Assembly: GCA_024277605.1 (NCBI GenBank)
Contig: JAJRUU010000168.1
Span: 1 to 26,478, forward strand
DNA: 26,478 nt
Reading direction: 5' to 3'
Origin: a bacterium
GTDB lineage: Bacteria > SZUA-182 > SZUA-191 > JAJRXT01
How positions within the stretch are numbered: position 1 is the first letter of the stretch; the number at the start of each line of letters is the position of its first letter. Shown here piece by piece: positions 1-9,389 of this stretch. Below the pieces are notes generated by a model. That model worked only from the letters and a program-made list of their open reading frames with translations, was not told the origin of the DNA and searched no databases. The position numbers were made by a program, and so were the translations under genes.

Positions 1-108
1 ACGTTGCATAAAATTGAGGAAACTGCAAGGCTGGTCGAGCTGATTCCTCGAGGGGAAAACTATCAGGAACTGGTACACCAAATTAGTCATGTTAACTTAG
101 TTACATAA
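1..108 (+). CDS. C-terminal fragment of an unidentified protein (start outside window)
   Basis: Frame 1 is open from the first base to a TAA at 106-108 and encodes 35 residues. The segment is charged and helix-like, containing IEETARLVELIPRGENYQ. It ends 26 bp before the TPR gene and lies on the same strand, so it may belong to the same transcript. The piece is too short to assign a family. Open frame, sensible composition and gene spacing are the only support. Confidence 0.45.
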   Translation, partial: TLHKIEETARLVELIPRGENYQELVHQISHVNLVT

Positions 109-134
109 TTAACCAATGCAGAGGAAAAAGCTTT

Positions 135-3100
135 ATGTTTAATAAGATTACGTATAAAAGAGTTTGTGTCGCTTTTATTCTGGCATTCTGCTTCGTGGTC
201 AGTGCCTTTAGTTTCAACCAGTCGGCTTATGCCGGCGAAGTCGAAAAGTTGTTCACACTGGGAGCGGAATTCTATAGTAACTCAGAGTATGAATTGGCCA
301 TTGAACAGTTTGCATCGTTGCTGGAAATGGCGCCGAAACATTCTCTGGCTTCTGAAGCGCAATATTGGATCAGTGAATGCCAATTTAATTTAAAAGAGTA
401 TAAAACAGCATTGGCGGAATATAAGAAGTTAATAAAGCAGTATCCCGCCAGTGACAAATCAAATGAGGCCAGGTTACGCATAGCGGATTGTTATTATCTA
501 ACCGAGGATTATGCCAAAGCGGCTGTTCAGTACAAGAAGATACTAAAGGATAACCTGGAGGGTGTAGACCCGGTGGATATCCATTTTTGGCTGGGCTGGT
601 GTTATGTCAAACTGGATGATTTTGAAAGCGCAACGGTTTCCTTTAACCAGGCAAGCGCTTCCAGCGATCCCCAGAAGGCGGCTGAAAGCCTGTTTATGTT
701 AGGTGAATCATACTATCATTTGAAGAAATATACAGAAGCCAGTCAAAGCTATCTAAAGGTAACCCAGCAGTATTCAGACAGTAAACACCTTATTGCGGCA
801 CAATATGCCCTGGCATTGTCCTATCAACAACTGGAAAAGCATGACCAGGCTATAGAATTATATAAACAGGTTATGCAGACCCATGCCGATAGCCAGGAAG
901 CAAAGGACAGCGCCTTTAAGATTGGCCTTTGCTATTATGAGAAAGGGGAGCACGATAAGTCTATTACCGCCAACCAGGAGGCGCTGGCAAAATACCCCCA
1001 GAATATATCGGTCCAAGACGCTAAATATTTGATAGCTGAAGCGCTGTTTCAACTAAAGAAATACACAGAATCACAAACAGCATACTCAAACTTCCTGACC
1101 GATTATCCCGACAGCAAATACACGGATAATGTGATATATGGTTTAGCCTGGAGTTACTTAAGTGACAATAAACCCAAAAAATCTATCGAGTATTTCCGCA
1201 AAATCGTCACAGAACAAGCCAAATCAACCTTTGCCGAGGAATCCATCTTTCACATTGCTGAAATAAGTTATAATGAGAAGGATTATAACGCATCAATTGA
1301 GGCTGCCAAGCAATTGCTTACCGCCAACCCCAAATCACAATATGCCGCCAATTCCCAATTTTTAATCGCCTTGAGCAATTATCAATTAAAGGACTTTTCT
1401 GCGGCTTCAGCTGCTTTCGGCAAACTCATAAAGGATTATCCTCAAAGCAAGTATCAGGCTGAGGCGCAATTTATGCTGGGAGAAACCCACTATCAATTAA
1501 AGCAATATACAGAAGCGATCGCAAAAGGTTATCAGCCGGTAATAAAGGATCATTTAGACACTGAATATGCGGATGATGCCATGATGGGTATGGCTTCAGC
1601 TTACAATCTGTTGAAAGATTACGATCAAGCGCTGGCTACCGCCAAGAACCTCCTGGAGAAATTTCCGGCTAGTGAATTTGCCGCCGAAGCTAGGTTCCTG
1701 ATGGGTGAAAATTACTTCAACAAAAAATCATATGAAGCCGCTAAAGCCGAATTCGAAAAATTAATTAAAGAACACCCGGATAGCCAATATGTAGGTGGAG
1801 CACATTACTCGACCGCTGAAATTCTATATTTACTGGGTGAGTATGAAGCAGCTGATAAGGAATACCAGATAGTAATCGACCAATTCTCAGATGGGAAGTT
1901 TGTGGAGCGGGCCATCTATGGTTCCGGTTACAGCGCAATTAAGCAAAAGAAATTTGATGACGCAATAGCACAATTCAAACAATTGGTTGTAAAGTTTCCC
2001 GAGACCGCTTATCGACAGGAGGTTCAACTTAGGATAGCAGATGCCCATTATGCTTTAGACCAATATGAAGAAGCGTTGGCGGCGTATAAGAAGATTTTGG
2101 ATACAGACCCCAAGAATGAGTCGGGCTATGCCAGTGATGCGCAATACTGGCTGGCATTGACCCTGTATAAGCAGCAGAAGTATCAGGATTCTATCGCCGA
2201 ATTCGAAAAGTTTTTATCAGGCTATCCTAAAGCTGAGTCATTGGCTGAAGCCCAATTTCAGATCGGAGTGGCGTATACAGACCTGAAAGAATATGGGAAG
2301 GCCATCAGAGCCTACCAAAAAGTGATAGATAATTATCCCGAAAGCGAATTAGTGGCAAAGTCCATGTTTGCGGTCGGCGGTTCCTCTATTTTATTGAGTG
2401 AAAAAGGGGCCGGCGATCAAAAACTCGATGAGACACAACAGGCTAATGTTAAAAGGTCCATCGAATATTTCAAGCAGTTGGTGGATAAATATCCTGAGCA
2501 CCAATTGGTGGCTGAATCTCATTATCTTATTGGACAGTCTTATTTTCGGCTGGAAAATTATGAGGCTGCCAATAACGAGCTTAAAAACTTTATTGAAAAA
2601 TATCCCAAAAACGATTTGGCGGATGAATCCACTTATAAGCTAGGGGTAGGCTATAATCAGTTAAAGCAGTGGGATAAGGCTATTTCCACTTTTGATCAGG
2701 TAGTAAGTAACAAAGAAAGCAAATGGATTGTGGAGGCACTGTATCAGAAGGCCGGTTGTTTATATAACCTAAAGCAGCACCAAGATGCAATTGCAGTCTA
2801 TAAGCAGATTATGGAAGAACATGGACAGCATACATTGGCGGTGGCGGCCACGTATGATCTGGCCTGGCTTTATGATGAATTAAAAGAAAGTAAGGCCGCT
2901 TTTGAAAATTTTAGTACCATTGCGGACAAACACCCAGACAGTGTCTATTGGGCGGATTCAGTATACAAAGGGGGAGAATATTATTATAAGGAAAAAGATT
3001 ATGAGAACGCAATTGCCAAATTTTCCCAGTTTACAGCTAAAAAACCGGATAGCGACCTATTTGATGACGCCCAGTTTCAAATTGGTCAGGGATACTTTGA

Positions 3101-3662
3101 ACTAAAAAAATACACCGAAGCCGAGGCCGCTTTTTCTCAAGTACTCGGTAAGAGCGGGAGCAAGTTGATTAATCCCAGCTTACTTAAATTGGGAAATATC
3201 TACTTACTGACAGAAAGGTACGCTGAGGCGGCTGAGGCCTTCAACAAAATTTTGGCTAATGAGGCTGAAGAGCTGGAAGCTGATGCCCACTTTGGGTTAG
3301 GGGAAGTTAACTTAAAGCAACAGAAGGCTGATGCGGCGATCAAGGAATTCAGTATAGTAATGGATAAACATCCCAAACATTATTTGGTGCCAAGGGCTCA
3401 ATATAATTTGGGAGAAGCGTATTACCAAAACAAAGATTATAAAAAGGCAAGAGTGGAATATACCAAAGTTGCTATATTCTATCCTACATTAGAGCTGGCT
3501 GAGCAGGCGATAATGCAAAATGCAAGGTGCTATGAGGAACAACAGAAAAACGATAGGGCTATAAGGCAATATGAAAAGCTACTTAAAAAATATCCAGAGA
3601 GTAAATTCGCAGCAGCAGCACAAAAGCGTGTTGAGCAACTTTCCACAGCCAGCAGCAAATAA
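135..3662 (+). CDS. Giant exported tetratricopeptide-repeat protein
   Basis: The 1175-residue product begins with a Sec signal peptide: basic residues near the N-terminus, a hydrophobic stretch and a likely AYA|G cleavage site near residue 33. No lipobox cysteine is present, so it is probably periplasmic or loosely outer-membrane-associated. The rest is an almost unbroken array of roughly thirty degenerate 33-40-residue TPR units. Typical unit features are YP.S..A..A.Y.LG..Y and K.Y..A...F, as in the TolA-binding protein/CpoB (YbgF) and BamD repeat families. Such arrays are protein-binding scaffolds. There is no catalytic domain. The ATG at 135 follows GAGGA at 121-125. The UbiA-family gene starts 12 bp after the stop, which suggests one transcript. 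The specific partner is unknown; a cell-envelope scaffold role is inferred. Confidence 0.9.
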   Translation: MFNKITYKRVCVAFILAFCFVVSAFSFNQSAYAGEVEKLFTLGAEFYSNSEYELAIEQFASLLEMAPKHSLASEAQYWISECQFNLKEYKTALAEYKKLIKQYPASDKSNEARLRIADCYYLTEDYAKAAVQYKKILKDNLEGVDPVDIHFWLGWCYVKLDDFESATVSFNQASASSDPQKAAESLFMLGESYYHLKKYTEASQSYLKVTQQYSDSKHLIAAQYALALSYQQLEKHDQAIELYKQVMQTHADSQEAKDSAFKIGLCYYEKGEHDKSITANQEALAKYPQNISVQDAKYLIAEALFQLKKYTESQTAYSNFLTDYPDSKYTDNVIYGLAWSYLSDNKPKKSIEYFRKIVTEQAKSTFAEESIFHIAEISYNEKDYNASIEAAKQLLTANPKSQYAANSQFLIALSNYQLKDFSAASAAFGKLIKDYPQSKYQAEAQFMLGETHYQLKQYTEAIAKGYQPVIKDHLDTEYADDAMMGMASAYNLLKDYDQALATAKNLLEKFPASEFAAEARFLMGENYFNKKSYEAAKAEFEKLIKEHPDSQYVGGAHYSTAEILYLLGEYEAADKEYQIVIDQFSDGKFVERAIYGSGYSAIKQKKFDDAIAQFKQLVVKFPETAYRQEVQLRIADAHYALDQYEEALAAYKKILDTDPKNESGYASDAQYWLALTLYKQQKYQDSIAEFEKFLSGYPKAESLAEAQFQIGVAYTDLKEYGKAIRAYQKVIDNYPESELVAKSMFAVGGSSILLSEKGAGDQKLDETQQANVKRSIEYFKQLVDKYPEHQLVAESHYLIGQSYFRLENYEAANNELKNFIEKYPKNDLADESTYKLGVGYNQLKQWDKAISTFDQVVSNKESKWIVEALYQKAGCLYNLKQHQDAIAVYKQIMEEHGQHTLAVAATYDLAWLYDELKESKAAFENFSTIADKHPDSVYWADSVYKGGEYYYKEKDYENAIAKFSQFTAKKPDSDLFDDAQFQIGQGYFELKKYTEAEAAFSQVLGKSGSKLINPSLLKLGNIYLLTERYAEAAEAFNKILANEAEELEADAHFGLGEVNLKQQKADAAIKEFSIVMDKHPKHYLVPRAQYNLGEAYYQNKDYKKARVEYTKVAIFYPTLELAEQAIMQNARCYEEQQKNDRAIRQYEKLLKKYPESKFAAAAQKRVEQLSTASSK

Positions 3663-3674
3663 TCCGAGCACAAA

Positions 3675-4553
3675 ATGTTAACAGCGCTTATTGAATCCTT
3701 GCGTCCCAAGCAATGGATAAAGAATCTATCCATATTTGCAGCCATTATTTTCTCCCAAAATTTGCACGACCTTACCATGCTGTATAAGGTCTGTGTGGCT
3801 TGTTTTATCTTTTGCCTGATCTCGGGCTGTATCTATTTGATAAACGATGTGCTGGATATAGAGAATGATCGCCAGCATCCGCTAAAGTGTAAGCGGCCGA
3901 TTCCCTCTGGCAGGTTAAACCCCAAAGTAGCCATAATAACCAGTATTGGTTTGGGCTGTTTGTGCTTGGTGCTCTCTTTTTGGCTGGAGCCAAAGTTCGG
4001 TATGGTAGCGGCAATTTATTTTGCTCTTCTGGTCGGCTATTCGCTGAAATTAAAGCAAATTGTGATTGTGGATGTAATGGTCATCGCTTTGGGGTTTGTG
4101 TTGCGGGTGGTCTCCGGAGCATTGGTCATCCAGGTGGAGATTTCCTCATGGTTATTGCTATGCACTATTCTGTTGGCATTGTTCTTAGCGTTAAGTAAGC
4201 GGCGGCATGAATTAACGATATTAGACAAACAGGCGACTGAGCATCGAAAAATATTGAGGGAATACAGCCCCTATTTTTTGGATCAAATGATTGCAGTGGT
4301 TACTGCTTCCACCCTCATGGCGTATGCGCTGTATACCATGTCTGCTGAGACCATTGCTAAATTCAATACCCCGTACTTGAATTTAACCGTTCCCTTTGTG
4401 CTCTATGGTATCTTTCGCTATTTGTATCTGGTACACCAAAAGGGTAAAGGAGGCAGTCCCACTACCATTATGCTAACCGATGTGCCGCTGATTATAAATG
4501 TGGTTTTGTGGCTAATTACAGTCGAGGTTATTCTCTATACAGCAAGAGTATAG
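3675..4553 (+). CDS. UbiA-family prenyltransferase, decaprenyl-phosphate phosphoribosyltransferase-like
   Basis: This 292-residue polytopic membrane protein carries the UbiA aspartate motif N57-D58-x-x-D61-x-x-x-D65 followed by HPLK and RP. These residues bind Mg2+ and polyprenyl phosphate. The N-terminus (LRPKQWIKNL), the second loop (YSLKLKQIVIVDVMVIALGF) and LSKRRHEL are characteristic of the 5-phosphoribosyl-1-diphosphate:decaprenyl-phosphate transferase branch (Rv3806c type) rather than quinone prenylation. That reaction makes a lipid-linked phosphoribose, the precursor of arabinofuranosyl donors. Length is normal. No good Shine-Dalgarno precedes the ATG, and the 12-bp gap to the TPR gene suggests translational coupling. 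No epimerase pair or arabinosyltransferase is visible here, so use in an envelope glycan is inferred. Confidence 0.85.
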   Translation: MLTALIESLRPKQWIKNLSIFAAIIFSQNLHDLTMLYKVCVACFIFCLISGCIYLINDVLDIENDRQHPLKCKRPIPSGRLNPKVAIITSIGLGCLCLVLSFWLEPKFGMVAAIYFALLVGYSLKLKQIVIVDVMVIALGFVLRVVSGALVIQVEISSWLLLCTILLALFLALSKRRHELTILDKQATEHRKILREYSPYFLDQMIAVVTASTLMAYALYTMSAETIAKFNTPYLNLTVPFVLYGIFRYLYLVHQKGKGGSPTTIMLTDVPLIINVVLWLITVEVILYTARV

Positions 4554-4580
4554 AGAGTCCGAATAAGGAGTGTCCAAAAG

Positions 4581-5660
4581 ATGAAGGCTAAAGTAGCGGT
4601 TTTAAAAACAAAACCCGAAACGGTAATGGAAGATTATGCAAAGCTGATGAATTTGGCGGAGTATCAAAAGTATTTACCTAAAGAGAATGATACCGCCCTT
4701 AAAGTCAATATTTCCTGGCATCATTTCTATCCTGCTTGCTCAACCACCCCTTGGCAGTTGGAAGGGGTTATAAAAACCTTGTTGGCCGATGGGTATAAGG
4801 AAGAGTTAATCCATGCCTGCCATAACCGCACGGTGGTGGTAAATTCCAGGAAGGGCGAGAAACTCAACAAGCAGAAGCCGGTGGTGGACAAGTACAACTT
4901 AAGAAACATTCACCTGTATGAGGGCGAGGAGTGGATTACTTATGAGCCCAAGGGTGAGATGCTGGTACTGAAAGATGTATATAAACATGGAATCCAGATC
5001 CCCAAGCGCATGATCGGGGAGAATATTATCCACCTGCCGACCATGAAGACCCACGTGTTTACCACCATGACCGGGGCCATGAAGAACGCCTTTGGCGGCC
5101 TGCTGCATGAGAAGCGCCACTGGACGCATAGCGTGATCCATGAAACGCTGGTAGATCTACTTACTATCCAAAAGGAGATTCACGGCGGGATTTTTGCGGT
5201 GATGGACGGCACCTTTGCCGGAGACGGCCCGGGACCGCGCTGCATGAGACCGCATGTGAAGGATTATATTTTAGCCAGCGCTGATCAGGTGGCCATCGAC
5301 GCAGTATCGGCCAAGATGATGGGCTTCGAGCCTATGGATCTAAAATTTATCCGGCTGGCCCATGAGCGGGGATTAGGCTGTGGCGACATAAAACAAATCG
5401 AGATCGTGGGTGAAGACATATCCGGTATTAACTGGCACTTCTCCGGGGGAGAAAACACCTTCGCCAGCCGGGGACAAAAGGCTATCTATTGGGGGCCGCT
5501 AAAACCACTGGAGAATTTTTTGCTCAAAACAGTGCTTGCTCCCTGGTCGTATGTGGCCTCAATTCTATATCATGATTACTACTGGTATCCCTTTATCGGC
5601 AAAAAGCGGGTGAACCAGATGCTAAAAACCAAGTGGGGTAAGCTGTTTCAGCAGTATTGA
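4581..5660 (+). CDS. DUF362 domain protein
   Basis: The product has 359 residues. The DUF362 signature is seen in the central block from IIHLPTMKTH through the GAMKNAFGGLL segment, VMDGTFAGDGPGP, and the later DQVAIDAVSAKMMGF region. Some DUF362 proteins carry a C-terminal ferredoxin domain. This one has no CxxCxxC clusters and so lacks it. Function in this family is largely unassigned. A strong AAGGAGT lies just upstream of the ATG, 27 bp after the UbiA-family stop, so it is the third member of the same transcript. The TGA stop at 5658-5660 is followed by sequence with no family resemblance, showing that TGA terminates translation in this genome. Confidence 0.85.
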   Translation: MKAKVAVLKTKPETVMEDYAKLMNLAEYQKYLPKENDTALKVNISWHHFYPACSTTPWQLEGVIKTLLADGYKEELIHACHNRTVVVNSRKGEKLNKQKPVVDKYNLRNIHLYEGEEWITYEPKGEMLVLKDVYKHGIQIPKRMIGENIIHLPTMKTHVFTTMTGAMKNAFGGLLHEKRHWTHSVIHETLVDLLTIQKEIHGGIFAVMDGTFAGDGPGPRCMRPHVKDYILASADQVAIDAVSAKMMGFEPMDLKFIRLAHERGLGCGDIKQIEIVGEDISGINWHFSGGENTFASRGQKAIYWGPLKPLENFLLKTVLAPWSYVASILYHDYYWYPFIGKKRVNQMLKTKWGKLFQQY

Positions 5661-5710
5661 TGCCAGGTTTGCTTTGGTAATGTAAAACAATGCATTTGCC
5701 CTATAAGTAA

Positions 5711-5781
5711 GCCCCCGCCGTTGTCTGCATGACAGGGTCAGTACCCCAGGGTCATATACCCGATTCCGGCAGGGGCCTGTT
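5711..5781. terminator. Possible bidirectional terminator between convergent genes
   Basis: A GC-rich arm at 5712-5720 (CCCCCGCCG) can pair with 5767-5775 (CGGCAGGGG) with one imperfection. A smaller GGGT/ACCC hairpin lies inside the loop. A short T run follows on the + strand at 5780-5783. The site lies in the 168-bp space between the stops of DUF362 and EamA, where a shared terminator would be expected. The long loop makes this tentative. Confidence 0.3.
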
Positions 5782-5828
5782 TTCAGCTAATAAAAGCTAT
5801 CGCGTAATTAATCCAGGTCTCGCCTGGC

Positions 5829-6692
5829 TTAAGCGAAGGCGATCAGTAGAACCCCCAGCAGCATCAGCCCACTCCCCAAAGCCCGCTCAGCGATGTTTTG
5901 CTCACCGAACAAAAAATAGCCATATAGTACGCTAAACAGGATATTAGTGCGCTTGACCGCAATCATATAGGCTACCTGGGTCAAATCCATTGCCAGAAAG
6001 TGGGTCAGGATCATCAGCGCATTAAAAAAGCCGATAGCCAAAAAAAGTTTTGGGCGGGAGAATATTTGACGGCTGCAACGGCCCAGTTTGGGCAATACTA
6101 CCAGTGAGAAGGCAATGCTTAAGATAATATAGTAAAATAAGCCAAAGAAAACCGGCTCAGAGTGGGTAATAGCCAGCTTGCCCATGGTGGAGCTGATGCT
6201 GTAGATCATAGCCACGGCGATCATGAGCAGTGATCCCCGTTCATTTGCGATAGCTCTTATGGGCTGCAATAAACCTCGCTTAGTGGTATGCACATTCAGC
6301 ATATATATCCCGATGACAATAAGCAGTATGCTGCTTAATCCCAGGTTGCTGGGCACCTCTCCCAGTATCAAAAAAGAGGTCAGCAGTACGCATATAGGAG
6401 TTAAGGCCAGAAAGGGAATGGTGAGCGACATCGGGGATATCTTTAGCGCCCGTACGTAAAGCAGCAGGGCTGCGATGTCGCAGGGAACAGCTATGGCGGT
6501 AGCCAGCCAGAAAGTATTATCCAGCGGGGGGACATTGATATAAGGCCAGGTCAAAAGCAGGAAGGGCACCGCATAGCCCACCCTTGCCCAGGCTACTACT
6601 AACTCGTTCTCTCTTGCTAATCCGCGCTTGCTTAGAGCATCGACAGTAGCCCATGAAAAAGCACAGGTTAAGGCATAAAATAACCACAACAT
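5829..6692 (-). CDS. EamA/DMT-superfamily transporter
   Basis: The 287-residue, very hydrophobic protein has about ten predicted transmembrane helices arranged as two EamA halves. The opening LFYALTCAFSWATVDALSKR is typical of drug/metabolite transporter permeases, as are the LTIPFLALTPICVLLTSFLILGE-type segment of half one and the YGYFLFGEQ segment of half two. It acts in the inner membrane; substrate cannot be told from sequence. Its ATG lies 59 bp downstream of the second stop of the VWA gene on the same strand, so it is likely the last gene of the leftward group. No strong Shine-Dalgarno is evident. Confidence 0.85.
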   Translation of the reverse strand: MLWLFYALTCAFSWATVDALSKRGLARENELVVAWARVGYAVPFLLLTWPYINVPPLDNTFWLATAIAVPCDIAALLLYVRALKISPMSLTIPFLALTPICVLLTSFLILGEVPSNLGLSSILLIVIGIYMLNVHTTKRGLLQPIRAIANERGSLLMIAVAMIYSISSTMGKLAITHSEPVFFGLFYYIILSIAFSLVVLPKLGRCSRQIFSRPKLFLAIGFFNALMILTHFLAMDLTQVAYMIAVKRTNILFSVLYGYFLFGEQNIAERALGSGLMLLGVLLIAFA

Positions 6693-6751
6693 AATGAACC
6701 ATCAACATTCGGGGGAGATGTGTGAGCAGCCTGACAACAAAATGCTTGATT

Positions 6752-6979
6752 TTACAGCCATAGCCTTCTAATAGCCACATCAGCTACAAACAACAACATA
6801 GCCAGCACTACCAGTATCTGCCAGATATCATAGGGCTTATATACCTCATCAGGGGGAGTTAAGAATATATCATTTCGTTCAGGGTTGTAGCGGCCCTGGC
6901 TTATAGTAGCCAACTGCTTAAGCAGTTGCAGGTTAGGTCTGAGTTTCCGGTATTCATCCGAAAACGGGGAAACTATGAC
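6752..6979 (-). pseudogene. In-frame 3' remainder of the VWA gene beyond a TGA codon
   Basis: Directly after the TGA at 6980-6982, and in the same frame, 75 sense codons run to a TAA at 6752-6754. The encoded segment includes VIVSPFSDEYRKL, LLKQLATISQGRYN and a final hydrophobic helix (WQILVVLAMLLFVADVAIRR). It has the features expected at the C-terminus of double-VWA membrane proteins: a YSPEYR-like motif, an LA..TGGR-like motif, and a last transmembrane helix ending in DVALRR. The gene was therefore about 861 codons long. A nonsense mutation, a sequencing error or stop readthrough could each explain the interruption. Confidence 0.75.
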
Positions 6980-9337
6980 TCAGGCAGTTTTGAGATTCAC
7001 CAGTTTCCCCTTCTGCCTCTGGTTTACGCTGACCATATATAACCCGAATTGGGAGGTTTTAAAGGGTGCTTGATACTTTCCGGTACCTATCTTTTTAAGC
7101 TTCAGGTATTGGCGCTGTTGATCAGGTCCCCACAGTACCGCTTCTAATTTCCCCATTATGCTGGAGTGAGATGCCAGGCTTACATCCAATACAGCCCCCT
7201 CGGGAGTCCGCTGGGCGGAAATATCCAATGCGGAATCAGCCTTCTGCTTCATGGCAAAGCGAATGACTTGCGACCAGAAGCGGCTGAAACTGGACCAGCC
7301 GATCCACTCGGCTGACCAGCGTCCATCTACGTCTGAGGTATAGGCGACAGTCTTGCCGAGTCCGTAGCGCCAAGTAGCCAGTATGGGGTCCTCCATGCCC
7401 CGGGTATCGGAGGTTAGCGCCAGCTCGGCCCCGGCTTTAGCAGTGGTAACCATATAGCCCTTTAGGGGGGGGATCTGGCTTTGTTTCATGCCTTTTAATG
7501 CTTTGCTCTCAGGGGACAGTTTGGGCGTTAAGGGTTTTTCCACAAAAGGTGATTTGGAAATAGCGCTTTCTATATCGGTTAAGAATACCTGGGGCAATTT
7601 ACTTACATCTTGCGGGTGGTGAAACAGTCCCTTCCCCATCTGGGATATCTTGGCCAGCAGATTAACATCGGCTTCAGGGCCAATGGCGATACTGGAAACA
7701 GTCATATGATCCTTGGCAATATCGCTGGCTAATTTATCAAAATCACCCCCGTAGGTTTTGCCGTCTGAAAGTAGAATAATGTGTTTTACCTGCATCGGCG
7801 ATTTTTCATGTTCTCTTTTTGCCTTAAGCGTTTGATAGGCTTGCTCCAGGGCTGGATATATATTGGTACCTCCTTGACCGGTACGGATGGTTTTTATCTT
7901 TTTTATGACGCTATCCCGATTGTTCCACAAAAACTGCAGATCCAACAACACATGGTGTTTGGAGTCGAACAGGATTATTCCCAGCATATCGTTATTCCGC
8001 AACTGATTGGCCACCTTCAGGGCTGCCTCACGGGCCAGGGCAATCTTCTGACCCTGCATACTGGAGGATATGTCAATGATGAGTACTAATAACATCTGTT
8101 TGAACTTATAAGAAATATTTTGACCCATGTTTACCGGCAGGATTTCTTCAATTGGCGTCTTGGTATAATCGCCGGCGCTGAAACTATTCTCTCCCCCGAT
8201 CATCACAAATCCTCCCCCTATATCGGAAACATAATCCTTTATCAATTGCATTTGTGATTCGTTGATTTGCGAGCGGGATATGTTGTTGAATACCAGGGCG
8301 TCAAATTGTGCCAGCTGCGATAACTTTTGGGGGATATGATGCTGGTCTTCAACTATTACATCCACCCCTTTTAGCTTCAACGCTTCACTTAAGAAAGAAC
8401 TGCGCCCACTATGGCCGTCGATACATAGAATTTTAGGTTTTCCGCCAGCCAATACCTGGGCCATTATTGTATTATTGCTCATATTAGTATCGCAGACAGC
8501 TTCGATGGAGGCGGTGTATTGGTAAGCGCCGGTTTTCAGCAACACCTCATCCTGGCTAAAAAGGTTGATTCCCGGTGAAAGAGTGAGCGAAGTTGTAAGA
8601 AGAGGCTCTTTGTTTTTTGAAATTTTTAATTTTGCCGGGCAGGGTTCCACCCCCAGATTGGCGATATTAGTCTTCAGGCTGAAAGTCTCTCCCAGCATTA
8701 CTTTTTTGGGTACGCTTAATTGCTCGATCAATACCTCCCGGAGGTGCTGTTGCGGTGGAAGGATTGGATATATCTTTATTCCTCTGTTCCTGGCTAAGCC
8801 AGCGGCGCTCAGTGCCTGACCGACATTCTCATTTCCATCTGAAAAGAGTACAATGCGGCCCACCGCATCCTCAGGGACGGTGGTCATACTCAAACGTAAA
8901 GCGGCTTCTATGTTGGTGAATTCTTCTCCCGGCCTATTCCACGAATCCCGGCCTGATATTTTATCCAGCGCCTCTGCCTTCTCAACCGGTTTTTGTTCGA
9001 GGTACGCCTGCTTACCAAAACTCAGCCAGGCTATCTTATCATCGCCTTGCATGGCTTTTATAGTGCGCTGGATATAATTTTTAGTCCACTCCCGACTGGA
9101 GGGAGAAATACTGTCAGAATTATCGGTAACGAATACCAGGTTTAATTCCTTGAACATCTTAAGTGGGAACTTTACCCCGGCCAACGCCAGTACAAGGAAG
9201 ATGATAATTAAGCTGCGTACTATGTTTAGCAGTTTAAACCGTAGCGGAGGAAACAGCTCTTTCTGCGCCAGGGAAAACTTCCAGAATATGGGAAGGATGA
9301 GCAGTAAGAGCAGATAATACGGCTGAGAAATCCACAT
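6980..9337 (-). CDS. Double von Willebrand A membrane protein, apparently truncated by in-frame TGA
   Basis: The 785-residue product has two N-terminal transmembrane helices (about 5-20 and 40-58). The first VWA domain has MIDAS residues D72-x-S74-x-S76 and SDG near 166. A glutamine-amidotransferase-like segment follows, around 300-400 (FDALVFNN and GGGFVMIGGENSF). A second VWA domain has D422-x-S424-x-S426 and GGTNIYPAL. This layout is that of large BatA-like/YegL-like membrane VWA proteins, presumed metal-dependent adhesion or chaperone modules of the envelope; no enzymatic role is established. It follows the heparinase-like gene by 52 bp. The family's last transmembrane helix lies beyond the TGA, so the protein as read would lose its C-terminal anchor. 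Confidence 0.85.
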   Translation of the reverse strand: MWISQPYYLLLLLILPIFWKFSLAQKELFPPLRFKLLNIVRSLIIIFLVLALAGVKFPLKMFKELNLVFVTDNSDSISPSSREWTKNYIQRTIKAMQGDDKIAWLSFGKQAYLEQKPVEKAEALDKISGRDSWNRPGEEFTNIEAALRLSMTTVPEDAVGRIVLFSDGNENVGQALSAAGLARNRGIKIYPILPPQQHLREVLIEQLSVPKKVMLGETFSLKTNIANLGVEPCPAKLKISKNKEPLLTTSLTLSPGINLFSQDEVLLKTGAYQYTASIEAVCDTNMSNNTIMAQVLAGGKPKILCIDGHSGRSSFLSEALKLKGVDVIVEDQHHIPQKLSQLAQFDALVFNNISRSQINESQMQLIKDYVSDIGGGFVMIGGENSFSAGDYTKTPIEEILPVNMGQNISYKFKQMLLVLIIDISSSMQGQKIALAREAALKVANQLRNNDMLGIILFDSKHHVLLDLQFLWNNRDSVIKKIKTIRTGQGGTNIYPALEQAYQTLKAKREHEKSPMQVKHIILLSDGKTYGGDFDKLASDIAKDHMTVSSIAIGPEADVNLLAKISQMGKGLFHHPQDVSKLPQVFLTDIESAISKSPFVEKPLTPKLSPESKALKGMKQSQIPPLKGYMVTTAKAGAELALTSDTRGMEDPILATWRYGLGKTVAYTSDVDGRWSAEWIGWSSFSRFWSQVIRFAMKQKADSALDISAQRTPEGAVLDVSLASHSSIMGKLEAVLWGPDQQRQYLKLKKIGTGKYQAPFKTSQFGLYMVSVNQRQKGKLVNLKTA

Positions 9338-9389
9338 GAGTTGATTTTACTCTTTGAGTTTATGGGACTAATTGCTGACTTATTGTAAA

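Noticed and set aside
5729..5935. Short open frame after DUF362 on the + strand
   Set aside because: It runs through the terminator-like structure and into the opposite strand of the EamA gene; its translation has no family resemblance.
6517..6780. 87-codon open frame overlapping the EamA start and the VWA 3' end
   Set aside because: It is out of frame with two better-supported coding regions on the same strand.
6980..6982. TGA read as an amino acid genome-wide (altered genetic code)
   Set aside because: TGA ends the DUF362 gene at its natural length, and UGG codons encode tryptophan normally. A local event explains the VWA gene better.
6980..6982. Selenocysteine at the VWA TGA
   Set aside because: The family has no cysteine or redox centre at this point and I see no adjacent SECIS-like hairpin.
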